From assembly GCA_964609245.1 (NCBI GenBank), contig CAZSSB010000010.1, forward strand, positions 1 through 64,000: DNA of 64,000 bases. The letters are read 5' to 3'. Below are positions 24,297-31,220 of the stretch, in pieces. The notes under the pieces are model-generated. The model did no database searches and was not told the DNA's origin. It worked only from the letters and a program-made list of their open reading frames with translations. The stretch is from JAFGCY01 sp964609245 (lineage in GTDB: Bacteria > 4484-113 > JAFGCY01). How positions within the stretch are numbered: position 1 is the first letter of the stretch; the number at the start of each line of letters is the position of its first letter. Position numbers and translations under genes: made by a program.

Positions 24297-26507
24297 CTAT
24301 CGACCGATTATACCTGCGCGGCTGATCGGTGCGGCGAGGGCCATTGTCAGCCAGCGGGCGGCCAGTGGTACGAGGCTCCAGGTTGCACCCCAGATCAGCA
24401 TGCCAAGCGTGCCCACCAGCAGGGCCGCCAGCGCGGCGCCGATCAGATCGGCGGCGTAGATCACCGCGGGCCGGGCCGCCTGACCGGCCATGATGCGCCC
24501 CAGCAGCAGACCGCAGCCGAGCGGCACCAGGACCACCAACAGCCAGAGAGCCGAGACACTGACTGATGCCAGGCTGGCCGGGAGGGCCAGGGCGATGCCC
24601 AGGATCAACAAACCGGCGAGTAGGAGCTCGGCAGGCAGCCGGCGGCTCCAGTGCAGCCCGGACAGCCCTGTGCCGAGGAACAACCCGCCAAGCGTCAGGC
24701 CGGAGAGCAGGGCAACCAGCCAGTACAGTTGGCCGGTGACCGCCTGCAGCCGCCAGGCCAGTACGACCTCGGTGGCGAGACACGTGAAACCGACCAGGTA
24801 GGCGGTCGTCGCCGCACGGCGTGCTGCAGGGCGGATACCAACGGGCATTGCGAGCGCAAAGGGTAGGATCAGCACCAGGGAGGCAACCAGCACGCCAAGC
24901 CAGACTCGATTGGCGTTGAGCCAGTCGAGCGCGGAGGCCAGTTGGGGGTCGTCAGCCAGCAACTCGAGGCGCAGGCCGGCCAGGGACAAAGCGGATGGCG
25001 GGCCCGTGTCTCTGTTGGGAAGCACCTGCCAGGCGGCCGCGCGCTCCGGTGGCAGCCGGTCTGCCAGCACCCAGCGTGACATGTAAGGGTTGGCGATGCC
25101 TGCGGTGGCCAGCCTTGCCTCGATGGCCATCGGATCCAGCGTCATTCCGGCCCCTTGCGCACCGGCGAAGTACCAGACGGGGCTTGGCGGCGCGACAACC
25201 ACGCTGGGAAACACCTCCCGCAGACGTGTGAGCACCTCCTCGTGCATCGCGACCATTGCGGGGGAGTTGTAGTTCTGTTCCGCGTCGAGGCTCAGCGCAA
25301 GCACCCCGGTCTCCGAGAGGCCGTCGCGGCACAGCCGGAAGAACTCGCGGCTGTAGGCCCACTCGGTTGCCGGGCTGCCCGGTGGTCCGAGACTCAGGAT
25401 CACGCAGTCATAGCGGTGGCCGCCGACCCAGGCCGCGGGTGCTCCCTGAACAACTTGCGCGGGCTCATCTGCAGCGAAGTCGCGGTAGATCTGCGTGTAC
25501 AGCTCGTCGGACTCCAGCCAGGTGCAGCGTATGCCCCGCGCCTGATTGACAAGCGTGTCCACGCCGGGCCAGCGGATGCCGATGTGTAGTATCTCCAGCG
25601 GTGGCCGTGCTTCGATTGCGGGCACCAAGTGATCGGGGAGGGCCTGAGCGAGAGGCAGCAGGATTCGCTCTGCCGCGACATCCGGTTGGCCCGTAACGGA
25701 CACCAGCCGTCCGTCGCGATAGAAGCCGTAATCCCCGCCGTAGGAAGCGACCTGCCACTGAGCCAGCCTGCCGGTCCCGTATCGCACTGTCTCAAGTCCA
25801 GATGGCAGGGGAGGCTCATAGCCCCACGGTCCGAGCGCCTGAAGTCCAACCATCACGATGGCCAGCACGAGGACCGCCCCTCGCGAAGTCCAGGCTCGTC
25901 GCCAGCCCCGCGTCGTGACGAGAAGACCGAGCGTGACGGCCAGTGGGACCAGCAAGAGCGGGGCCTGATCGACGCGTCCCGCGAGCAGGAAGGCCCAGGC
26001 AGCCCCGCCGACCAGGAAGCCCAGCGTCTCGGCTGCATACACGCCGCGCAGGGTGGGCTGCCCGCAGCGTGCCCGGGTATGGTGGTAGACCGCTGAGAAT
26101 GCCAGTGCCAGCCCCAGCGCAGCTGGCAGCGTGCAGAGCAGCGCCGCCGGGGCAATGGAGAGCAGCGGAGGCAGCGTACCGTCCGCGGGCGTGAGCCGCA
26201 GCAGTGCGAAGCGCAGAGCGTAGAGACTAAGCGGGACGAGGGCGCCGGCGAGCAAGAAGGCCCAGACCTGGCCAAGCCGACCTGCCAGACGCCAGGTGGC
26301 AAGCAGGCATAGAACTTGGCCCGCCAGCCAGCCGGTCAGGACGACACCGAACATCAGCTCGTGGCCGGCGGCTGCAGACATCGCCTCGCGCAGCAGCACC
26401 GTCTGGGTCAGGACCGCGACGATACCGAGGGCGAAGGCGGGCCAGTAGTGCGGCCAGACTCGGAGTTTCGCCGATCCAGCCGGGGCCGCGGGATGTAGCT
26501 GCATCAC
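24297..26507 (-). CDS. Membrane protein with spermidine-synthase-like domain
   Basis: 736 aa. About six N-terminal membrane helices (residues 20-225), a soluble spermidine-synthase-like Rossmann domain (about 240-520), then about seven C-terminal helices (540-730). This fused layout is known in bacterial spermine/spermidine synthase-like membrane proteins. The SAM/dcSAM-binding GGGDG is degenerate here (LHIGIRWPGVDTL), and the usual acidic D-x-DP position reads SLGPPGSP. AYSREFFRLCRDGLSETGVL and SLDAEQNY match the later part of the fold. A polyamine-making role is therefore doubtful; it may bind or transfer a different aminopropyl-like or methyl group. The start is GTG/ATG in tandem (26507/26504). 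Confidence 0.8.
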   Translation of the reverse strand: MMQLHPAAPAGSAKLRVWPHYWPAFALGIVAVLTQTVLLREAMSAAAGHELMFGVVLTGWLAGQVLCLLATWRLAGRLGQVWAFLLAGALVPLSLYALRFALLRLTPADGTLPPLLSIAPAALLCTLPAALGLALAFSAVYHHTRARCGQPTLRGVYAAETLGFLVGGAAWAFLLAGRVDQAPLLLVPLAVTLGLLVTTRGWRRAWTSRGAVLVLAIVMVGLQALGPWGYEPPLPSGLETVRYGTGRLAQWQVASYGGDYGFYRDGRLVSVTGQPDVAAERILLPLAQALPDHLVPAIEARPPLEILHIGIRWPGVDTLVNQARGIRCTWLESDELYTQIYRDFAADEPAQVVQGAPAAWVGGHRYDCVILSLGPPGSPATEWAYSREFFRLCRDGLSETGVLALSLDAEQNYNSPAMVAMHEEVLTRLREVFPSVVVAPPSPVWYFAGAQGAGMTLDPMAIEARLATAGIANPYMSRWVLADRLPPERAAAWQVLPNRDTGPPSALSLAGLRLELLADDPQLASALDWLNANRVWLGVLVASLVLILPFALAMPVGIRPAARRAATTAYLVGFTCLATEVVLAWRLQAVTGQLYWLVALLSGLTLGGLFLGTGLSGLHWSRRLPAELLLAGLLILGIALALPASLASVSVSALWLLVVLVPLGCGLLLGRIMAGQAARPAVIYAADLIGAALAALLVGTLGMLIWGATWSLVPLAARWLTMALAAPISRAGIIGR

Positions 26508-26514
26508 ACCACCG

Positions 26515-27477
26515 CTACTCGCGGCAGACCAGTTCAGCCCGCAGTATCTCGAGCGCCCCCGGTATGACCACCATTTGCGCCAGCTTGTCCAGCCGTCGGT
26601 CGCGGCGTGCCGTGGGCAGGTTGTAGTGGTCCGCCAGCATCTGGTCCTTGGCTTCGGGATAGACCATCAGCTGCGCCGCCAGCGATTCCGCCTGCAGCGA
26701 GAACTCCTCGTCGGTCAGCGCCATCGCTTGCTCGACGATGCCGCGCAGGCGCTCGGTCTCGGTATCGAGATCGACGGCGAAGGGGGTGTCGCGGTAGGCC
26801 AGATTGGCCAGCCGGCGCAACCCGTCGTCGAAGCGCTGCGCGGGCACATCCGGCCAGACTGAGCGCAGTCGCGTCAGCATCTCGATCATGCGGCTCGATC
26901 CACTGGCCTGGCCGACGCGCTCCGGATGGAGAGGATCGTCAGCGTTGAACAGGCACGGCTTGTATTCCCCGAGAATCACGAGCTGGTTTTCAGATAGCAC
27001 AGGCAGGAGTTCAGCGGCGACCTCCCGCTGCAGAGCAGCGTAGCTGAGTCGCTGGTCGTGGATTGGCCCAGAATGGTCGTTAACCCGTCGCCGCAGGGCA
27101 TCGTCAGGCTCTTCACCACTCATCAGCGTGCGGCGCAACTCGTCCATTGCGGCGCCGAATCCAGGATCGTTGCCGGCACGCTCAAGCTCATCCGCAAGCC
27201 TCTCGATCTCGGGCATGGACGGCTCGAGAGCGGCAATCAGCGCCTGCAGCTGGGCATCCTCCAGCCACAGGGCGTCAATCAGGTTGCACAGCGAAACCTG
27301 GTCGTGTAGGGTCCTGTTGCTGGTTGGTGGTGAGGACGCGAAGGCAGGCGGCGCACCTGGGAGGCGTGAAGCGAGTCCGTGTCCAGCGGTGCCCGGATTC
27401 GGTTTGGCCGCCATGGCAATCACGGCGGCGCCGAGCAACGTTACAATCGTGACGCCGAGCATGGTTGTGCGTATCAT
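26515..27477 (-). CDS. Secreted companion protein of the AmrS cluster (hypothetical)
   Basis: 320 aa with a Sec signal peptide (about 1-23, LGVTIVTLLGAAVIAMAA). The mature part is helical, rich in Glu/Leu. The central segment EYKPCLFNADDPLHPERVGQ, with a single conserved-looking Cys and the VGQA ending, resembles a motif I associate with helper proteins next to radical SAM/DUF362 clusters; this is recollection, not a search. AGGAG lies 8 bases before the ATG. It starts 17 bases after amrS and ends 7 bases before the membrane protein, so it is firmly inside the operon. Function unknown; periplasmic location is likely. Confidence 0.6.
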   Translation of the reverse strand: MIRTTMLGVTIVTLLGAAVIAMAAKPNPGTAGHGLASRLPGAPPAFASSPPTSNRTLHDQVSLCNLIDALWLEDAQLQALIAALEPSMPEIERLADELERAGNDPGFGAAMDELRRTLMSGEEPDDALRRRVNDHSGPIHDQRLSYAALQREVAAELLPVLSENQLVILGEYKPCLFNADDPLHPERVGQASGSSRMIEMLTRLRSVWPDVPAQRFDDGLRRLANLAYRDTPFAVDLDTETERLRGIVEQAMALTDEEFSLQAESLAAQLMVYPEAKDQMLADHYNLPTARRDRRLDKLAQMVVIPGALEILRAELVCRE

Positions 27478-27494
27478 CTGGGTTCTCCTGAGCC

Positions 27495-28730
27495 TCAGCC
27501 GGTCAGCTGAGACGGGTGGAATTCACCTGTCAGGGGCTGGCCGCACTCAGCGCAGCGCCCGGCGCTGTCGATGTTCACTGCCAGCACGCGAAAACCGATC
27601 CGCTGGATTGCCAGCGCCCCGCAATGGGGGCAGTAGGTGTTGTTGCCGCTGTGCCCTGGCAGGTTGCCGATATAGACGTGCTGCAGGCCCTCCAGACGCG
27701 CCAGCTCGGCGGCCTGCTCCATGATGCGCTGGCTGGTGGGCGGCAGCTGTTTGAGCTGGAAGTGGGGGAAGAACTTGAGGAAGTGCAGAGGGGTGTCCGC
27801 ACCCAGGGTAGTCCTAACGTACTTCGCCAACGGTCTGATGTCCTCGGGCTGATCGTTCTTGGTCGGCACCACGAGGTTGGCGATCTCGATGTGAGTGCCT
27901 GCGGCCTTGAAGGCCTCCAAGCTGGCCAGGATGTGATCGAGCTTGACCCCCGGTCCGATGACGCTGTCGTAGAAGCTGTCGCTGAAACCCTTGAGCCCGA
28001 ACGCTACGCCGTTCACCAGCGCGGCCAGCTCACGTACGGGCTCCGGAGCGGCGAAACCGCCGGTGCCCATGAACACCTTCAGGCCCGCCTGGCGGGCTGC
28101 CAGGGCGATATCGCAGCTGAATTCGTAGGATGTCAGAGGCTCGGTGTATGCCAGGGCGATTGCATCGGCACCATGCCGCCTGGCCAGATCGATGATCTCC
28201 ACCGGCGTGAGCTGGAAGTTCTCGGTCTTCTCCGGCGGCAGCTGGCTGAGCTGCCAGTTCTGGCAGTACTGGCAGTGCAGGCCGCAGCCGGCCGTGCCCA
28301 GTGCCAGGGTGGTCATGCCCGGGTAGCGATGGTAGAGCGGCAGTTTCTCGATGCTGTCGAGATGCATCGTGGCCACGTGGCCGTAGACCATGTCGTAGAG
28401 GACACCGCCGCTGTTCTCCTTGGCCTGGCATCGGCAGCGTTCGCCATCCGCCAGCACGCAGTTGTAGGGGCACAGCGAGCAGTGGACACGGTCGTCGGGC
28501 AGCGGCTCCCAGTAGCGGGCTATCCGGACGTGGGGCAGGGTCTCACCGAAAACGCGCCGACCGCATTGACCATCAAAGCACGCATCGACATTTGGCGTCT
28601 GGCCCAGAACGCGACCGGGCTTCAGCAAGAATCCGCCTCCCGTTGCCACCACGCAACCCGCGCCAATGAGGCGGCTCATCGTGGCGATGAAGTCCCGGCG
28701 CGACTTCCCGTCTGTGCACGATTCCTTCAT
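27495..28730 (-). CDS. amrS: AmmeMemoRadiSam-type radical SAM enzyme with Tat signal
   Basis: 411 aa from the ATG at 28730; a longer in-frame start at 28853 would put 41 uninformative residues before the signal. The N-terminus contains SRRDFIATMSRLIGAG, a twin-arginine signal. HCSLCPYNCVLADGERCRC is the family's N-terminal Cys cluster; CGLHCQYCQNWQLSQ is the radical SAM CxxxCxxC that binds the [4Fe-4S]/SAM. A C-terminal zinc-ribbon-like pair (CPHCG and CAECG) follows. AmrS proteins are widespread with unknown substrate; MEMO and AMMECR1 partners are absent here. Export of a radical SAM enzyme would be unusual. It is the first gene of the five-gene cluster; TATAGT at 28768-28773 is a -10 candidate. 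Confidence 0.88.
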   Translation of the reverse strand: MKESCTDGKSRRDFIATMSRLIGAGCVVATGGGFLLKPGRVLGQTPNVDACFDGQCGRRVFGETLPHVRIARYWEPLPDDRVHCSLCPYNCVLADGERCRCQAKENSGGVLYDMVYGHVATMHLDSIEKLPLYHRYPGMTTLALGTAGCGLHCQYCQNWQLSQLPPEKTENFQLTPVEIIDLARRHGADAIALAYTEPLTSYEFSCDIALAARQAGLKVFMGTGGFAAPEPVRELAALVNGVAFGLKGFSDSFYDSVIGPGVKLDHILASLEAFKAAGTHIEIANLVVPTKNDQPEDIRPLAKYVRTTLGADTPLHFLKFFPHFQLKQLPPTSQRIMEQAAELARLEGLQHVYIGNLPGHSGNNTYCPHCGALAIQRIGFRVLAVNIDSAGRCAECGQPLTGEFHPSQLTG

Positions 28731-29010
28731 GTTGCATGTAGGAGACCGTGGTGGAGTGGTGGGTTTCACTATATATGCGAGTAGTACTAAGTCTGTGCTG
28801 TTTCGTGCGCGGATGCACGACAAGATGTTTGTTCCGTAGGTGTATCGTGCCATCCGAGTGCTCCGCGGCCGTCAGGTGGCCGGGTACCGGCAGCCATTGC
28901 CTGGCTCGCACCCCACGATTAGTAAGGCCACTATGCGTGCTGCTATACGTCTGGCTGCGTCATTCGGGCCTGATGTGAACTGAGCCGCGGGTGCGGCCAT
29001 ATGCGGCATC

Positions 29011-29022
29011 CCGAATGTTCGG
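29011..29022. promoter_or_regulatory. Inverted repeat upstream of hydrogenase promoter
   Basis: CCGAA and TTCGG arms with a 2-base spacer, 17 bases upstream of the -35. It could be an activator site; the arms are short, so this is tentative. Confidence 0.3.
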
Positions 29023-29039
29023 ACATACGCATAAATGGG

Positions 29040-29068
29040 TTGCATAATCGTGAACCAACTGATATAAT
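29040..29068 (+). promoter_or_regulatory. Sigma70-type promoter of the hydrogenase cluster
   Basis: TTGCAT (29040-29045), a 17-bp spacer and a perfect TATAAT (29063-29068). Predicted start near 29075, leaving a leader of about 38 bases with AGGAGGT at 29095-29101 before the ATG at 29113. Confidence 0.75.
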
Positions 29069-29112
29069 AGAAGTGCTGGAAGTGTTCCATCCCCAGGAGG
29101 TCTTGATTCCCG

Positions 29113-29496
29113 ATGGCGAAGATTCTTATCGTTGACGACGACGAGGATATCGTGGAAGCAATCCAGCTTGTGCTGGAGCGTGAAGGCCACGAGACAACCC
29201 CGGCCTACAACCGTCGCGAGGGTATGCGCCAGGTCGAGGAGTTCGGGCCCGACCTGATCGTCCTTGACGTGATGATGGACGAACCCGACGACGGCATTGC
29301 GATGGCGCAGGATCTGCGCCGCCAGGGGTTCAGCAAGCTGATCCTGATGTTGACCAGTGTCGCGCGGGTTACCGGAATGAAGTACGGGCCCGACGATGAG
29401 TTGGTACCGGTCGATGAGTTTCAGGAGAAGCCGATCGACCCGGCCACGCTGGTGGCGAAGGTCAGCGAGCTGCTGGCATCAAAGGAGGAGGGATAG
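29113..29496 (+). CDS. Stand-alone response regulator receiver protein
   Basis: 127 aa, a receiver domain only. Acidic pocket D8-D10 (ILIVDDDED), phospho-acceptor D52 (LIVLDVMMDEP), switch Thr/Ser in MLTSV and the conserved Lys in EFQEKPID. With no output domain it must act by protein contact or within a phosphorelay. It is the first gene of the hydrogenase operon and ends immediately before hydC (TAG then ATG). The soluble kinase at 33256-34563 in the same cluster is its likely partner; the pairing is inference from position. Confidence 0.9.
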   Translation: MAKILIVDDDEDIVEAIQLVLEREGHETTPAYNRREGMRQVEEFGPDLIVLDVMMDEPDDGIAMAQDLRRQGFSKLILMLTSVARVTGMKYGPDDELVPVDEFQEKPIDPATLVAKVSELLASKEEG

Positions 29497-30012
29497 ATGC
29501 TGCAAAGTGATCTGGACCGACTTCGTGACGACATCATCGCGCTGGCGGAGCGCTATGGGCGCGAGCGCAGCTCCCTGATGCCGATGCTGCAGGACGTGCA
29601 GCGCAAACACGCCCACATCTCGGACTACGCGATGCAGGTGATCGCTGATCAGCTGGGTATCCACCCGGTAGAGGTGTACAGCGTCGTGACGTTCTACTCC
29701 TTCCTGCACCACGAGCCGGAGGGCAAGTTTGTGATCCGGCTGTGTCGGACCATCTCGTGCGAGATGGCGGGCAAGGACCGTGTTGCACGGCAGCTAGAGG
29801 CGGAGCTCGGCATCAAGTTCGGTAAAACCACGGACGACGGGCGATTCAGCCTGGAGTGGTGCTCATGCCTGGGGATGTGCGATCGGGGACCGGCACTGCT
29901 GGTCAACGACGTGATCTACACGCAGGTGACGCCGCAACGAGTCCACGAAATCCTGGAGGAGTGCCGGAAGTCGTTCGGCATCTTCGCACCCCAGGCCAAG
30001 GAGGTGCACTAG
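29497..30012 (+). CDS. hydC: HydC, NuoE-like [2Fe-2S] subunit of NAD-linked [FeFe]-hydrogenase
   Basis: 171 aa with a thioredoxin-like [2Fe-2S] fold. The four ligands are visible as CRTISC (C-x4-C) and CSCLGMC (the C-x3-C pair). The N-terminal helical part (LMPMLQDVQRKHAHIS) is typical of the 24-kDa family. It passes electrons between the flavin subunit HydB and the hydrogenase HydA. Strong Shine-Dalgarno AAGGAGGAGGG; starts directly after the regulator gene and is immediately followed by hydB. Confidence 0.93.
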   Translation: MLQSDLDRLRDDIIALAERYGRERSSLMPMLQDVQRKHAHISDYAMQVIADQLGIHPVEVYSVVTFYSFLHHEPEGKFVIRLCRTISCEMAGKDRVARQLEAELGIKFGKTTDDGRFSLEWCSCLGMCDRGPALLVNDVIYTQVTPQRVHEILEECRKSFGIFAPQAKEVH

Positions 30013-31212
30013 ATGAAAGCGATGCATGAAGGACCGCTGACATTCGCCGAAGTCAAGGCGGACGACGGCCTCAAGGCGGCGCTGAAGGAGTCGCGCGCGG
30101 TCGTCATCAGGCAGATCAGTGACTCGGGCCTGAAGGGGCGGGGCGGCGCAGGATTTCCGACCGGCGTGAAATGGAACCTCGCCGCGGCGGCCAAAGCCGA
30201 CGAGAAGTTCGTGGTCTGCAACGCCGACGAGGGTGAGCCGGGAACATTCAAGGACCGCGTGATCCTGACGGACTTCGCGGATCTTGTGTTTGAGGGGATG
30301 ACCATCGCAGGCTACGCGATCGGCGCCAGGACGGGCATCATCTACCTCCGCGCGGAGTACACCTATCTGCGCCCCCATCTGGAGGAGACGCTCAAGCGCC
30401 GGCGGGAGAGCAACCTGCTGGGAGAGAAGATTCTCGGCAAGGACGATTTCAGCTACGACATCGAAATCCGGATGGGTGCCGGCGCATATGTCTGCGGTGA
30501 AGAGACGGCGCTGATAGAGTCGCTGGAAGGCCACCGCGGCGAGCCGCGCAACCGTCCGCCGTTCCCGGTTGACACGGGGTTCCACGGCCGTCCGACGATC
30601 GTCAACAACGTTGAGACCCTGGCCTGGGGCGCCTGCATCATGGCCAAGGGCGCCGAGTGGTTCAAGGAATTCGGGACGGCGAAGTCGAGCGGGCTGAAAC
30701 TGTTCAGCGTATCCGGGGATTGCGAGCGTCCGGGGGTCTATGAGTTCCCGCTTGGTATCAGCATTGCCGAGCTGCTCAAGGAAGTTGGCGGCGAGGGCGC
30801 CAAGGCGGTCCAGATCGGCGGCGCCAGCGGACACTGCGTACCTGCCAAGCAGTTCGACCGTCACATTGCGTTTGAGGACGTGTCGACGGGCGGGTCAGTG
30901 ATCGTCTTCGATCAGAGCCGCGACATGCTGGCGGTGGCCAAGAACTTCATGGAGTTCTTCTGCGAGGAGTCCTGCGGGCAGTGCACGCCCTGTCGCGGCG
31001 GTTGCCCGGTACTGCTCGAGGGCCTGGAGAAGATGGAGCGTGGCGTTTGCTCAGCGACGTACCTTCGCGAGCTGCGGAGTCTCGGAGAGACGATGCAGTT
31101 GGCCAGTAAGTGCGGGCTCGGGCAGTCGGCGCCGAACGCATTCCTGTCGATCACCGAGCACTTCGACAGCGAGCTGCTCGGCCGGGCGCCTACGAATGGA
31201 GTGGAGGGCTAA
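30013..31212 (+). CDS. hydB: HydB, NuoF-like NADH/FMN subunit (short form)
   Basis: 399 aa. FMN/NADH-site motifs GLKGRGGAGFPTGVKW and NADEGEPGTFKDR, then GAGAYVCGEETALIESLEG, and a C-terminal [4Fe-4S] motif ESCGQCTPCRGGC. It oxidises or reduces NAD(H) at FMN. It lacks the N-terminal thioredoxin-like [2Fe-2S] domain and the C-terminal two-[4Fe-4S] ferredoxin domain found in bifurcating HydB/HndC types (about 490-630 aa), so it is the size of plain NuoF. AAGGAGGT lies 7 bases before the ATG; the TAG of hydC touches it. The short form suggests an NADH-linked, ferredoxin-independent enzyme. Confidence 0.93.
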   Translation: MKAMHEGPLTFAEVKADDGLKAALKESRAVVIRQISDSGLKGRGGAGFPTGVKWNLAAAAKADEKFVVCNADEGEPGTFKDRVILTDFADLVFEGMTIAGYAIGARTGIIYLRAEYTYLRPHLEETLKRRRESNLLGEKILGKDDFSYDIEIRMGAGAYVCGEETALIESLEGHRGEPRNRPPFPVDTGFHGRPTIVNNVETLAWGACIMAKGAEWFKEFGTAKSSGLKLFSVSGDCERPGVYEFPLGISIAELLKEVGGEGAKAVQIGGASGHCVPAKQFDRHIAFEDVSTGGSVIVFDQSRDMLAVAKNFMEFFCEESCGQCTPCRGGCPVLLEGLEKMERGVCSATYLRELRSLGETMQLASKCGLGQSAPNAFLSITEHFDSELLGRAPTNGVEG

Positions 31213-31220
31213 CACAAGCA

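Larger units (their letters stand above)
28731..29112. other. 382-bp divergent intergenic region between amrS and the hydrogenase cluster
   Basis: No convincing gene. Contents: TATAGT (minus strand, 28768-28773) for amrS; TAGTACTA, an 8-bp palindrome (28782-28789); CGGCC/GGCCG arms around 28866-28882; CCGAA-TG-TTCGG (29011-29022); and the hydrogenase promoter at 29040-29068. It is more AT-rich than the flanking genes. Confidence 0.6.

Noticed and set aside
24256..24783. N-terminal extension of the DUF362 gene
   Set aside because: The extension overlaps the membrane protein gene, is Arg/Pro/Gly-rich, and a good ribosome-binding site plus Tat signal mark the start at 24255.
28748..28978. 76-codon plus-strand frame in the amrS-hydrogenase gap
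   Set aside because: Cys/Arg-rich with no ribosome-binding site and no hydrophobic pattern; it crosses the divergent promoter region.
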